Assembly: GCF_003970695.1 (NCBI RefSeq)
Contig: NZ_CP034570.1
Span: forward strand, 2,976,001 to 3,040,000
Direction of reading: 5' to 3'
Length of the DNA stretch: 64,000 bases
Source of the DNA: Maribacter sp. MJ134
GTDB taxonomy: Bacteria; Bacteroidota; Bacteroidia; Flavobacteriales; Flavobacteriaceae
Shown piece after piece: positions 53,723-63,419 of this stretch. Each line of letters starts with the position of its first letter. Position 1 is the first letter of the stretch. Position numbers and translations under genes: made by a program. The notes under the pieces were generated by a model. It was not told the origin of the DNA and did no database searches. It saw only the letters and a list, made by a program, of their open reading frames with translations.

Positions 53723-54766
53723 TTATTTATACATGTTCTTATAGTATTCTTGGTAATCTCCGGAAGTGACATTGTTTAGCCATTCTTCATTAGAAAGATA
53801 CCAATCTACGGTCTTATCTAAACCCTCTTCGAAGGTTACAGAGGGCTTCCAACCTAATTCTTTGTTTATTTTGGAAGCATCAATGGCGTATCTAAGGTCA
53901 TGGCCTGGCCTATCCTTTACATAAGAAATTAATGCTTGAGAACTGCCAACAGGTCTAGATAATTTTTGATCCATTATATCGCAGAGTAATTTTACCAAAT
54001 CTATGTTTTGCCATTCGTTAAAGCCACCAATGTTATAAGTTTCATGATTGCTTCCTTTATGAAAAACTAAATCTATTGCATTAGCATGGTCTTCAACAAA
54101 TAACCAATCTCTTGTATATTTACCATCTCCATAAACCGGAAGCGGCTTTTTTTCAATAATATTATTAATAAATAAAGGAATTAGTTTTTCTGGAAAATGA
54201 TACGGCCCATAATTATTTGAACAGTTGGTAATTACGTATGGCATGCCATAAGTCTCTCCATAGGCCCGTACAAAGTGGTCTGAACTTGCTTTTGAGGCCG
54301 AGTATGGGGAATTGGGGTCATAAGGAGTAGTTTCGGTAAATAAACCATCGGCTCCAAGACTACCATATACCTCATCAGTGCTAACATGGTAGAATCTTTT
54401 ATCGTTAAAATTCCCTTGCCAAATATTCTTAAAGCCATTTAGTAAATTAACAGTCCCTATAACATTAGTTTTAACAAAGGCCATTGGGTCGCTAATGGAC
54501 CTGTCTACATGAGATTCAGCGGCCAAATGCACAACGCCGTCGAATACATAATCTTTAAAGAGTCTGGTTATAAATTCCTCATTTGCGATGTCCCCTTTAA
54601 TAAATTCGTAGTTTGGGAGAGCATCAATATCCTTTAAATTCTCCAGATTACCAGCATAGGTCAAGGCATCTAAATTATATATAGTGTAACTTGGATATGT
54701 TTTCACAAATTTTCTGACAACATGAGAGCCTATAAAACCTGCACCGCCCGTAATTAGTATTTTCAT
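53723..54766 (-). CDS. rmlB: dTDP-glucose 4,6-dehydratase
   Basis: A 347-residue [31 protein letters not shown], the catalytic pair in [10 protein letters not shown] and [20 protein letters not shown], and [18 protein letters not shown]. It produces TDP-4-keto-6-deoxyglucose, the shared intermediate of RmlC and WecE. It starts 13 bp after the Wzz-like gene. Confidence 0.97.
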   Translation of the reverse strand: MKILITGGAGFIGSHVVRKFVKTYPSYTIYNLDALTYAGNLENLKDIDALPNYEFIKGDIANEEFITRLFKDYVFDGVVHLAAESHVDRSISDPMAFVKTNVIGTVNLLNGFKNIWQGNFNDKRFYHVSTDEVYGSLGADGLFTETTPYDPNSPYSASKASSDHFVRAYGETYGMPYVITNCSNNYGPYHFPEKLIPLFINNIIEKKPLPVYGDGKYTRDWLFVEDHANAIDLVFHKGSNHETYNIGGFNEWQNIDLVKLLCDIMDQKLSRPVGSSQALISYVKDRPGHDLRYAIDASKINKELGWKPSVTFEEGLDKTVDWYLSNEEWLNNVTSGDYQEYYKNMYK

Positions 54767-54779
54767 TATGTATTTTAAT

Positions 54780-55784
54780 TTAATTAACCGTTAGCATTTC
54801 CTTTGATTTTCTGTCCAGATATTTTACTACCGAGAACAAAAAGTAAAGACCTACCAACAATAGAGGCACTAAAACAATATTCTTTCCAAGAAAAGATTTC
54901 GTAATTTGTTGTGTTTTCCCGAAGTTGATTATCTTAACTGCTTCCGTACGTTGCTCAAGCTCTATTTTCTTGGCCTCAATATCCTCGATTAAACTATTCT
55001 TTAGGTCGAATAAACCCGTAATATCAACGGTCTCTTGGTTATCCAAGATAATTCTATCATTACCTAGAGAATCATCAGTTCGTTTTATTTTATTAGAGTA
55101 ATTGGCAATGATTTCGTCAACCTGATTCAATAGTCGCATATTCTGTTCTATCCTCGAACTGGCGTTAGCTCTATAAATAACAAGAAGACCCTTGAAATAA
55201 GTATTATTATTTATATACCGCATTACCTTTTTGGCAAAATCCTCACCTAATCCAGCATCTTTGTAAAAAAATGTAATTCTATGATTATAAGAACTCTTAT
55301 TTTGAAGTTCTGCTCTGACAATGTCTGCAATTGCTTCGGTATCGTCAAAACTTTGTAGGAGTTCTAAATACTGCTTGTCACTTTCACTTTTAGAATCTCC
55401 GACTACCTTAGAGATAGTTACTTCTAAACCACTATAGTCTATATTTTGTATATCTATGGACTCAAAAAACGCAGTGTTTTTGGATTTTATATTGGCTTGT
55501 ATTTCATCGATGACATCGTATAAATAATTTTTACTGTCCGTCTGAGGCTTTACGATGACCTCGGTTTTAAGTTTCTTTGAGACAATTTGGTTTAATCCAT
55601 ATCCTATTCCCGCTCCCACCACAACTAGCCCTGTAAGGACAAGTGCATTCTTTTTCAAGTACACAAAAAGCCTAAGAAACGCTTTGAACAATTTATTAAA
55701 CCCGTTCCCTATCATTTGGAACAATTGTCCTAAATCTATCTCATCAGAATTTTTGGAGGGATTTGATGAATTTTTTTCTTCCAT
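54780..55784 (-). CDS. Wzz-like chain-length/export membrane protein
   Basis: A 334-residue protein with two membrane helices, LVLTGLVVVGAGIGYGLNQI near residue 55 and NIVLVPLLLVGLYFLFSVVK near the C-terminus, enclosing a periplasmic domain with coiled-coil character (ASSRIEQNMRLLNQVDEIIA). This is the topology of Wzz/GumC co-polymerases that set polysaccharide chain length. Sequence similarity is weak. Position directly before rmlB supports the call. Confidence 0.75.
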   Translation of the reverse strand: MEEKNSSNPSKNSDEIDLGQLFQMIGNGFNKLFKAFLRLFVYLKKNALVLTGLVVVGAGIGYGLNQIVSKKLKTEVIVKPQTDSKNYLYDVIDEIQANIKSKNTAFFESIDIQNIDYSGLEVTISKVVGDSKSESDKQYLELLQSFDDTEAIADIVRAELQNKSSYNHRITFFYKDAGLGEDFAKKVMRYINNNTYFKGLLVIYRANASSRIEQNMRLLNQVDEIIANYSNKIKRTDDSLGNDRIILDNQETVDITGLFDLKNSLIEDIEAKKIELEQRTEAVKIINFGKTQQITKSFLGKNIVLVPLLLVGLYFLFSVVKYLDRKSKEMLTVN

Positions 55785-55787
55785 TTC

Positions 55788-57470
55788 CTATGAATTAAAA
55801 ATCTGTTTTAATATTCTATCCGTTATCAAGTATGTCGGTTTTACACCTGTAGTTCCTAATCCCCCGGATGCCAAGGTGCTTCCGGTCTCTAAAGGATTAT
55901 CCGATGCATAATAAGCATATCTAACCTTAACATCGCTTTTAATGCTTTTCCGAATCTTTGATGCCGACTGTATCGCTTTTTGATAGTGAACTCCCTCCAT
56001 TTCCAGTCCAATGACGTTCCAGGTTGACTTATGAAAAAACTTCAAAATATCCTTGTTCTGCAACGAGGTGCCCAATACTGTAACCATAGTACCCTCAAAA
56101 ACCTTTAGATCATACCCCTCAAAATCCTTTGCGCAAAGCTCGTTCTTAAACGGGTAATTATCTGCAGTACCCTCAAAAATATGAGCAGAAGGAATCATTA
56201 AATCCCCTTTGCCTCCTTCTAAAATTCCTGCTTTACCCATGATGGATATGGAATCTACATTTAAAAAAATAGCCTTCTTCTTTTTGTTTCCAAAGGGTTT
56301 CAAAAACTCATCAATAGTTTCATAAGCTTGCTCACCAAATGCATAGTCCATTACAAATATAACAGGTTTTTTAGCATCAGTGGCCTCAGGAGAATCATAA
56401 CAACATGCATCTTCCGTTAACTTGGCCAGGTCAAAAATCTGCACATCTATATTTGTCCCTGAAGTGTCTTTTAGGGATATCATACCGTTTTTTTCGGCTA
56501 CATCTTGAACTTTTTGTCTTAAAGAGGTGTTGCCAGAACTACTTAAAGCTTCATAAATTTCTAAGGAGTCGGAGTTGGGAAATTCTGCCTCTAGCGCCTT
56601 TCTCGCGAACAATGAATTCATTACGCTATGCATATTGGCAGAAATTATATGAATCGGTCTGCCCAATAACCCATGTTTTTTTAGGGCCTCTTTAATGTTA
56701 TTGGCCCAACGCTCTCCATGAATATGATGACCCAGCCTTTCCCGTAACAACGAACTAAAAGTTACCGCTCGTTTTTCTCCTGTAACTTCTTCTTCTAACG
56801 CCAATTTACCGAGCCAATAAACAATCTTAAGAAAACGTTCCGGATTGTCCTTGGTCGCAAATTTCCCATATACCTCGACGATTTCTTCAAAAGACCTTCC
56901 CAAAATATTTGCAGTATGTATCAGTGCTATTTCACGCTCTTCTTGGGTGATTTTATCTTTACTCACCGTCTTCTCGAGTTTTGACCAATCTCTTATGGTC
57001 TTTTCCGTTTCGGGAATAAGAACACGCTTGCATATTTTATCGGACTCAATGAATAAAAACGTTAAGTGCGTAAGAATATCATAAATATCCGATCGGCCAC
57101 GGGTAATTTCGATATTCATTTGCTCATCGTCTATTCGATAGCAATTTCGCCTTCTTTTTGGTGGAATAATAGGTGCTATGTGCGATATGCCAAAACCTTC
57201 GTCCGATGTAAGGTTGATAAACCTACATTGTTCTATTCCTTCTGGAAGTCTTTCCAAGACATAAATAAGACCATTGAGTTCTGCCTTGTCCTCCGCTACT
57301 GAGCCATAAATTTCTGGCCGTAAGGACAGCAGGGCGTTTTTGAGGGCCTCTCCTGATACACCGTTCGGTTTGTAGAAACCTCTATTGAATAGATGTCTCA
57401 TGGTAACGTAAAGACGTTCTATGGCATTTGTAGATTCTTGCGCTCTAGTGGTAGTGATTGCTTTTCCCAT
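55788..57470 (-). CDS. DUF6909-like protein with a possible nucleoside-phosphorylase-like C-terminus
   Basis: A 560-residue soluble protein matching, as far as I can tell, the flavobacterial DUF6909 family (N-terminal TNAIERLYVTMRHLFNRGFY). The middle has HIHGERWANNIKEALKKHGL, and the C-terminal third contains NVIGLEMEGVHYQKAIQSAS, which recalls the EME signature of the purine nucleoside phosphorylase superfamily. A catalytic role is not established. It lies 3 bp before the Wzz-like gene and 45 bp after the GH3 gene, and may be co-transcribed with the polysaccharide locus. Confidence 0.72.
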   Translation of the reverse strand: MGKAITTTRAQESTNAIERLYVTMRHLFNRGFYKPNGVSGEALKNALLSLRPEIYGSVAEDKAELNGLIYVLERLPEGIEQCRFINLTSDEGFGISHIAPIIPPKRRRNCYRIDDEQMNIEITRGRSDIYDILTHLTFLFIESDKICKRVLIPETEKTIRDWSKLEKTVSKDKITQEEREIALIHTANILGRSFEEIVEVYGKFATKDNPERFLKIVYWLGKLALEEEVTGEKRAVTFSSLLRERLGHHIHGERWANNIKEALKKHGLLGRPIHIISANMHSVMNSLFARKALEAEFPNSDSLEIYEALSSSGNTSLRQKVQDVAEKNGMISLKDTSGTNIDVQIFDLAKLTEDACCYDSPEATDAKKPVIFVMDYAFGEQAYETIDEFLKPFGNKKKKAIFLNVDSISIMGKAGILEGGKGDLMIPSAHIFEGTADNYPFKNELCAKDFEGYDLKVFEGTMVTVLGTSLQNKDILKFFHKSTWNVIGLEMEGVHYQKAIQSASKIRKSIKSDVKVRYAYYASDNPLETGSTLASGGLGTTGVKPTYLITDRILKQIFNS

Positions 57471-57482
57471 AAATATTTCCTA

Positions 57483-57490
57483 CAAAATTA
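57483..57490 (-). promoter_or_regulatory. Bacteroidota -7 box for the DUF6909-like gene
   Basis: On the minus strand TAATTTTG fits TAnnTTTG, 13 bp before the ATG at 57470. If used, transcription would start only a few bases before the start codon. No clear -33 TTTG was identified. Confidence 0.35.
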
Positions 57491-57515
57491 CAATTAAAGA
57501 TCTATTACGCTTACT

Positions 57516-59015
57516 TTAATTCTCTTTTTGCGCTAATAGTACATCTGCAACCTTTCTATCGTTAGAAAGTCGCTGTACTTTATTTTGTCCGCCAAGTTTT
57601 CCAATGGACCTCATATATTCCTGAAAACCGTTCTTTTTAATCGAGGAGATTTTCAGGGTCTGCAGAATGTTGCCTGCTATCAAATCATAGTAGTAACTAT
57701 TCTGTTGTTGAAGCGATTTATCTAAGGTTTCAATGAAATCCTTCATGTTAGACGGTTTTCTTTCGAACTCAATGAGCCATTCATGATAGGGCAGCTCATT
57801 TTCAGCAGGAGTAATTTGGGGTGCAACGGTGAATTCATTGACTTTAGCATCGGTTTGATCCATGGCTTCTTGCATTGCCTGCTCCACTTCTTTGGCTATA
57901 ACATGTTCCCCAAATGCCGAAATAAAGTGTTTAATTCTTCCAGATACTATTATTTTAAAGGGCTCGATAGAAATAAACCGAATGGTATCTCCTAAATTGT
58001 ACCCCCACAGACCTGCATCGGTGGAAATAATCATAACGTAATCTATATGCAACTCCACCTCTTGCAACGTAATTCGTTTCCTGTCTTCTTCAAAGAAAGT
58101 ATCTGCCTTTATAAATTCGTAAAATATTCCGGAATCCAAAAGCAGAAGCATTCCGTTTTCCTTTTGAGAATTCTGATACGCAAAAAAACCTTCACTGGCC
58201 GGAAATAGCTCAATGCTCGCCACTTTCCTTCCTATAAGTTCCTCAAACTTCTTCTTGTAAGGACCATAGTTCACTCCTCCATAAATAAAAAGTTCAAAAT
58301 TTTTGAACAAATCTCCAATATTCCGATTGGTTTTTTCTTTGAGTCTTTCAAAGTACATTTGCACCCATGAGGGAATCCCCGCAATTACCGTCATGTTCTG
58401 CCCCACCGTTTCCTCCACGACCGCGTTCACCTTTTCCTCCCAGTCTTCAATGCAATTCGTTTCCCAAGAAGGCAGTCTATTCTTTTGCAGGTAACTCGGC
58501 ACGTAATGTGCCGAAATTCCAGAAAGCCTCCCTAGCTTAATTCCATTTTTCTCCTGTAGGACAGGACTGCCCTGCAAGAATATCATTTTACCGTCTACAA
58601 AACCCGTATTACCCGTTTCATGAATATAACCTAATATAGCGTCTCTTGATGCATTTACCTGATTCTTTATAGAGGACGCCGTAATGGGTATGTACTTGGC
58701 CCCAGAAGTAGTGCCAGAAGTTTTTGCAAAGTATACAGGTTTCCCCGGCCACAACACATTTTCCTTACCCTCTATGACTTGGCCTACGTATGGTTTAAGT
58801 TCCTCGTAGTCTCGTACAGGCACACGAGAAATAAAATCTGAATGGTTCTTTATTTCCTTGAAACGGTGGTCAATGCCAAAAGTGGTGTCCTTCGCCTTTC
58901 TTATTAAATCTTCAAAAACTTTATCCTGGGTCTTAAAAGGACGTTTGGACCATGATGCGGTCTTACGTGCAATTTTGTAAGCAAAAATCTTAGCGGCTAA
59001 TCCTTTTAATGACAT
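57516..59015 (-). CDS. GH3 auxin-responsive promoter family protein (acyl-adenylate-forming)
   Basis: A 499-residue protein of the ANL/GH3 fold. The ATP-binding P-loop-like FAKTSGTTSGAKYIPIT, the middle LFIYGGVNYGPYKKKFEEL and the C-terminal motif DAGLWGYNLGDTIRFISIEP are characteristic of bacterial GH3 proteins. Plant members conjugate amino acids to carboxylates; the bacterial substrate is unknown. It starts 6 bp after the M23 peptidase gene. Confidence 0.92.
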   Translation of the reverse strand: MSLKGLAAKIFAYKIARKTASWSKRPFKTQDKVFEDLIRKAKDTTFGIDHRFKEIKNHSDFISRVPVRDYEELKPYVGQVIEGKENVLWPGKPVYFAKTSGTTSGAKYIPITASSIKNQVNASRDAILGYIHETGNTGFVDGKMIFLQGSPVLQEKNGIKLGRLSGISAHYVPSYLQKNRLPSWETNCIEDWEEKVNAVVEETVGQNMTVIAGIPSWVQMYFERLKEKTNRNIGDLFKNFELFIYGGVNYGPYKKKFEELIGRKVASIELFPASEGFFAYQNSQKENGMLLLLDSGIFYEFIKADTFFEEDRKRITLQEVELHIDYVMIISTDAGLWGYNLGDTIRFISIEPFKIIVSGRIKHFISAFGEHVIAKEVEQAMQEAMDQTDAKVNEFTVAPQITPAENELPYHEWLIEFERKPSNMKDFIETLDKSLQQQNSYYYDLIAGNILQTLKISSIKKNGFQEYMRSIGKLGGQNKVQRLSNDRKVADVLLAQKEN

Positions 59016-59021
59016 GGGGTG

Positions 59022-59891
59022 CTAATTAAAATCTATAAAATCGGACGGATTCACCGGGTTACCGTTATCCCATAGTTCAAAATGTAAATGGGGTCCGGTG
59101 GTCAGTTCACCCGTATTACCCACAGAGGCTATAACTTCACCAGAGCGGACTATTGCGCCTTGAAACTTATCTAATGACCCATTATGCTTATACACACTTA
59201 AAAGACCGCCTTTATGTTCCAGGATAATTACGTAACCCGTATCTGCTGTCCATTCCGCAAAAATCACTGTCCCATTAGCAACAGCCTTTACTGGCGTGTC
59301 TATAGGGGCAACAATATCTACGGCATAATGTTTTTTCTGGGCGTCAAAATTCATGGTAACAGTGCCGGTGATCGGCGGAAATAACACGAGAATGCTTTTT
59401 GCGGTTGTGCGCTCAAATAAATTGTATTTATCCTCCAAAGCTACCTCAGCCCTTAGGAGCGAATCTTCCTTGGTAGGTGTCAAATCAATGGATGTTGGGT
59501 CTATTTTAAATTGATCGAATAAGGAATCCCTGTTAATTTCATTATTTTCGATGTCTCCCTTCAATACCATTCTAATATTATCTAAATACTTATTGGTATA
59601 ATTCAAAATCCGTACTAAAGAGTCTGTTTTATAGGTAAGTTCGGTGGCCTGTTTCTTAAGTCTAGTAGAAGAATAGCCAGGGATATACTCCCTTAGCGGG
59701 GTAAAGGCTATTAATAAAATGGTGAAACCTATAAGCCCTATCATAAAAAGAGAACCGGTAACAAAAACGTTGAGCCGGCTTAGTTTGAAGGATATCTTTT
59801 CCTCAAAAGTATTTTCATTAAGAATAACCAAGCGATACTTATGAAGTAGTTTTCGCTTAATTTCCTTTCTCTTTTTTACTTTTTTAGCCAT
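59022..59891 (-). CDS. M23-family metallopeptidase, membrane-anchored
   Basis: A 289-residue protein: basic cytoplasmic tail (about 42 residues), membrane helix VFVTGSLFMIGLIGFTILLI, a coiled region, and a C-terminal LytM/M23 domain. The zinc ligands are present in HYAVDIVAPIDTPVKA (His, Asp) and TTGPHLHFELWDNGNPV (HLH). Such enzymes cleave or regulate cleavage of peptidoglycan cross-links. It heads a minus-strand run with the GH3 and DUF6909-like genes. A TATCTTTG -7 box lies immediately upstream. Confidence 0.93.
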   Translation of the reverse strand: MAKKVKKRKEIKRKLLHKYRLVILNENTFEEKISFKLSRLNVFVTGSLFMIGLIGFTILLIAFTPLREYIPGYSSTRLKKQATELTYKTDSLVRILNYTNKYLDNIRMVLKGDIENNEINRDSLFDQFKIDPTSIDLTPTKEDSLLRAEVALEDKYNLFERTTAKSILVLFPPITGTVTMNFDAQKKHYAVDIVAPIDTPVKAVANGTVIFAEWTADTGYVIILEHKGGLLSVYKHNGSLDKFQGAIVRSGEVIASVGNTGELTTGPHLHFELWDNGNPVNPSDFIDFN

Positions 59892-59896
59892 TACAA

Positions 59897-59904
59897 CAAA
59901 GATA
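59897..59904 (-). promoter_or_regulatory. Bacteroidota -7 box for the M23-GH3 run
   Basis: TATCTTTG on the minus strand fits TAnnTTTG, only 6 bp before the ATG of the M23 gene, which would give a nearly leaderless transcript. No good -33 element is seen at the right spacing. Confidence 0.35.
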
Positions 59905-60060
59905 AACTTACCAAGGTAAATAGCATTGATTCGTCAGCAAAAATCTATACCTGTCTTTGTAATCGACTTAAAATCAGCAAATAAAGGCACAAAAACTCTT
60001 GCGGACAATTAATACATGGCAGGATGCGTTAATATCTTAGCAAGCTATTTTAGTTTTTAG

Positions 60061-60068
60061 TACCTTTG
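60061..60068 (+). promoter_or_regulatory. Bacteroidota -7 box for tatA
   Basis: TACCTTTG fits TAnnTTTG and lies 24 bp before the ATG at 60092. TTAG about 20 bp upstream may serve as a weak -33 element. Confidence 0.5.
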
Positions 60069-60091
60069 TTACTCTTATAAAAGATATTGAT

Positions 60092-60277
60092 ATGACATTT
60101 TCTAATATAATTCTGGCTATTGGCCCATGGCAAATAGCAATTGTTGTTCTCGTAGTGCTATTGTTGTTTGGAGGAAAGAAAATCCCCGAATTAATGCGCG
60201 GTTTAGGAAGCGGTATTAAAGAATTCAAAGATGCCTCAAAAGAAGATGAAAATTTAGAAGAACCCAAGAAAGAGTAG
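60092..60277 (+). CDS. tatA: Twin-arginine translocase subunit TatA/TatE
   Basis: A 61-residue protein with an N-terminal membrane helix ([20 protein letters not shown]), the [20 protein letters not shown] amphipathic helix and an acidic-basic tail. This is the pore-forming part of the Tat system for folded proteins. It stands alone with its own promoter and terminator; tatC is not nearby. Confidence 0.95.
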   Translation: MTFSNIILAIGPWQIAIVVLVVLLLFGGKKIPELMRGLGSGIKEFKDASKEDENLEEPKKE

Positions 60278-60303
60278 TCCTTCTCCCAATTTAAATTTAT
60301 CAT

Positions 60304-60329
60304 GCGCCAATTAAACTGGCGCTTTTTTT
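60304..60329 (+). terminator. Intrinsic terminator after tatA
   Basis: GCGCCA (60304-60309) pairs with TGGCGC (60317-60322) over a 7-nt loop and is followed by seven T (60323-60329). Confidence 0.88.
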
Positions 60330-60581
60330 ATTTCATTTTTTCTTTATCACTATCTATTTACTTACCCATCAATAATTACCAAATATCTGGTGTGCAATAC
60401 TACGTTTTAACGCTTGCCCATTTCCTAAAGTAAACAAGATTGCTGTTTACACGACAAAAACCAGCTCTTTCACAACAAAAAATAAATCGGTCGAGGCCTA
60501 ACTTGTATTTTCGGTTTTTGGATACCGCAAACAAATGGCCGGTGCTCCATAATGAAGACAACTTTTAATGTACTTCTAAAC

Positions 60582-63077
60582 ATGAAGATGATGTATACCC
60601 CTATAAAAAATATTTTAACGCTTCTCTTTGTGGCGTTCACTTTGATCATCAACGGACAAGGTCTTAACGATTTATCCGTACAGGAAGAATCTCCTAGTAC
60701 AATAGACCATAATTTTACCGAAGATGCCGACCAATCAGCACAAGATGAGGATTCCTTCCTGCGAGCTGCCGACGCCAACGACATTCCGCAGCGCACATTT
60801 TCCAATTTAAAGGACGCTACCGATGGATATTATGTGATATCCATGGTGCTTAGTTCTGATAAGAATTTAAAAAGAGCTATAAAAAAACATAAAAGAAAAG
60901 GGTTTGAGCCAGGTTATATCTTTATTCAAGACAAGGGTCTTTACTACTATTACCTCAAGAGTTACAACGATTGGCAACCAGCAATTGAAGACGTTAATTC
61001 AAAATTCGATAATACTTACAAAGACAATGTCTGGATTCTTAAAATAGATGATAGTGAGCCAAACCGGGCATTGGCCGTCAATAACAGTTCCAATCAACCA
61101 GTCTTGGAGAACGAAATAAGTAATGAAATTGCTGGAAATATAATTTTAGAAAAAGAAGTTTCCGAAAAATCAGCCAATAAGGATAAGCTTGTTAAGCGTG
61201 CCGATGAATATTTCAATAAAATGTGGTACGCTGAAGCGGCAAAATTATATGAAATGGCCTTGAATAAAAGTCAAGACAATTATTCATACCAAGTATTACA
61301 AAAAGCTGGAGATGCGCACTATTTCAACACGAACATGGAGCAGGCTTACAAATGGTACAATATACTATATGAGAACTACAGTGATGAGATGTCCGCGGAT
61401 AATATCTTTAAATACGCTCATTCGCTAAAAGGAACGGGTAATTACGCAAGATCAAAGAAATTGATGCGCCTCTACAATAAAAGATTAAAAGCTTCAAGCG
61501 AGCCGGCTAGCGCCTTTAACAAACAAAGAGAAATAGAACTTGACAATATTCTGAATACCGAGAAGAAATTTGATATCAAAAATCTAAAAATCAATTCAGA
61601 AAACTCAGAATTTTCTCCTATGTTCTTTGGAGAAGATGTCGTTTTTGCTTCTGCTATGGACTCCTCCGTTTTTAATACCAGGCGGTATAAATGGAATAAT
61701 CAGCCCTATTTGGACCTCTACGTTTCTAAGCTAAATGAAGAATCACAAGAATTGAAGAACGCCGTTAAATTCTCAAAGAAAGTCAATACCAAATATCATG
61801 AAGCTTCCGTAGCTTTTTCTCCAGACAATGAGACCATGTATTTTACGCGTAACAATTACGGAAAGAAGCTAAAGCGAGACAAGAAAGGTATCAACCACCT
61901 TAAAATTTATCGTTCTAAAAAGGTTAACGGTGAATGGTTAGAGGCAACGGAAGTTTCCTTTAATAGTGACGCCTATTCTACTGGGCACCCAGCTATAAGC
62001 TCGGATGGCAAGAAAATGTATTTTGTATCCGATATGCCTGGATCTCTTGGGGAAACAGATATTTTTGTCGTTGATATCAATGAAGATGGCTCGTTTTCAG
62101 AACCACGGAATTTAGGTCCAGAAATTAATACGGAGCAAAAAGAAATGTTCCCCTTTATTAATGATAAAAAGTTCTATTTCTCATCGGACGGACATACAGG
62201 TTTGGGAGGACTGGACGTTTTTGAAGCTTCTTTTGATGCCGAAAAAGGATTTACTGAAGTACGAAACCTTGGCAAACCTATAAATAGCAATAAAGACGAT
62301 TTCTCCTATATCGTAGATGAGGAGACTCAAAAAGGCTATTTCGCCTCCAATAGGGATGGTGGAAAGGGAGATGATGACATCTATTCCTTTAAACGACTTG
62401 TTTTAGAAGAAATTCCTGAGAATAAAAACGCTATTGCTGGGGTTGTTACAGAGCTCATTACGGGTGATTTAATGCCTAAGGCCATGGTAGAATTACTGGA
62501 TGAAAACAATATTAAGCTCAAGGAGGTAGAAACCGCGGAGGATGGCAGTTTCATATTCGAAGATTTAGATTCTAACACAAGGTACACTTTAAGAACTACA
62601 GGTGGTGACACTTATTTTGAAGATGAAAGGGAAACCGCTACAGAGGATAATACAACGGTAAATGTAGAAGTTAAGCTAAGAAAGCTTCAAGAAATGATAA
62701 CTGTTGAGAATGGTATACGCAAGCTTAAGACAGAAATGATTCACTTTAATTTTGATAAGTCTTACATAAGGCCTGATGCCGCTAATGAACTTGATAAGTT
62801 AGTAGAAGTAATGAACGAATATCCTGATATGGTCATAAAGGTAGAATCCCATACAGATTCCAGGGGTAGTGCGGTTTATAACAAATACCTGTCCGGTAAA
62901 AGAGCCGAGTCTACAAGAGACTATATTATTTCTAAGGGAATTGCGCCAGAGCGTATACAAAGTGCTACTGGTTATGGAGAGGAAAGACTCTTAAATGGCT
63001 GTGATGGAAGCGTAGCCTGTACTGAACAGAACCACTACTTAAACCGTAGGTCAGAATTTATCATCGTAGAAATGTAA
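60582..63077 (+). CDS. PorE-like OmpA-family protein with TPR, PD40 and CnaB-like domains
   Basis: About 831 residues from ATG 60582; ATG 60552 is possible but would lengthen the signal-peptide head. After the signal peptide (KNILTLLFVAFTLIING) comes an SPOR-like region with TDGYYVISMVLSSDKNLKRA, a TPR segment near LVKRADEYFNKMWYAEAAKL, PD40/WD40-like blades (YSTGHPAISSDGKKMYFVSD), a carboxypeptidase-regulatory domain (IAGVVTELITGDLMPKAMVE) and a peptidoglycan-binding OmpA domain with VESHTDSRGSAVYNKYLSGK. The order TPR-WD40-CRD-OmpA is that of PorE of the type IX system; whether this is the orthologue or a paralogue is unclear. No PorP-like gene is adjacent. Confidence 0.85.
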   Translation: MKMMYTPIKNILTLLFVAFTLIINGQGLNDLSVQEESPSTIDHNFTEDADQSAQDEDSFLRAADANDIPQRTFSNLKDATDGYYVISMVLSSDKNLKRAIKKHKRKGFEPGYIFIQDKGLYYYYLKSYNDWQPAIEDVNSKFDNTYKDNVWILKIDDSEPNRALAVNNSSNQPVLENEISNEIAGNIILEKEVSEKSANKDKLVKRADEYFNKMWYAEAAKLYEMALNKSQDNYSYQVLQKAGDAHYFNTNMEQAYKWYNILYENYSDEMSADNIFKYAHSLKGTGNYARSKKLMRLYNKRLKASSEPASAFNKQREIELDNILNTEKKFDIKNLKINSENSEFSPMFFGEDVVFASAMDSSVFNTRRYKWNNQPYLDLYVSKLNEESQELKNAVKFSKKVNTKYHEASVAFSPDNETMYFTRNNYGKKLKRDKKGINHLKIYRSKKVNGEWLEATEVSFNSDAYSTGHPAISSDGKKMYFVSDMPGSLGETDIFVVDINEDGSFSEPRNLGPEINTEQKEMFPFINDKKFYFSSDGHTGLGGLDVFEASFDAEKGFTEVRNLGKPINSNKDDFSYIVDEETQKGYFASNRDGGKGDDDIYSFKRLVLEEIPENKNAIAGVVTELITGDLMPKAMVELLDENNIKLKEVETAEDGSFIFEDLDSNTRYTLRTTGGDTYFEDERETATEDNTTVNVEVKLRKLQEMITVENGIRKLKTEMIHFNFDKSYIRPDAANELDKLVEVMNEYPDMVIKVESHTDSRGSAVYNKYLSGKRAESTRDYIISKGIAPERIQSATGYGEERLLNGCDGSVACTEQNHYLNRRSEFIIVEM

Positions 63078-63100
63078 ATAGTACCAAGATAAACTAGAAG

Positions 63101-63130
63101 AAAGCCATGGATTCACGTCTATGGCTTTTT
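63101..63130 (+). terminator. Intrinsic terminator after the OmpA-family gene
   Basis: AAAGCCAT (63101-63108) pairs with ATGGCTTT (63121-63128) over a 12-nt loop, continuing into TTGCTTTTG. Confidence 0.78.
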
Positions 63131-63386
63131 GCTTTTGTTTCAATTTGTAAATTATCTAGGAGCATTTCTGAACTCGATTATCCAATAAAGCCTAACAATT
63201 TCCACTTATGTCATTTAGACTCTCAATGAGATTATTACATACTTGAGTATATTGTAATATTCCATAAAAAAACCGTTAAACCTATAATTCAACCACTTGT
63301 AGATTATTTATAATACGCTTTTCCCTTTCATAGTTTTTATAATCCATTGGTCTAGTCTATTCGCTATTGCAAAAGACATATCGGAT

Positions 63387-63411
63387 ATTTATAGCTTAGA
63401 AAGCTATAAAT
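63387..63411 (+). promoter_or_regulatory. Leader hairpin 9 bp upstream of the 58-aa gene
   Basis: ATTTATAGCTT (63387-63397) pairs perfectly with AAGCTATAAAT (63401-63411) over a 3-nt loop. It ends 8 bases before the ATG at 63420, next to a weak AGG ribosome-binding sequence. There is no T run, so it is not a terminator; a stabilising or translation-controlling role is inferred. Confidence 0.55.
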
Positions 63412-63419
63412 GTTCAGGT

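Larger units (their letters stand above)
63078..63419 (+). other. Intergenic region before the 58-aa gene
   Basis: This stretch holds the terminator of the OmpA-family gene at its left and the leader hairpin of the small gene at its right (63387-63411). The middle, about 63140-63380, is AT-rich and shows no gene or clear promoter on either strand. Confidence 0.5.
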
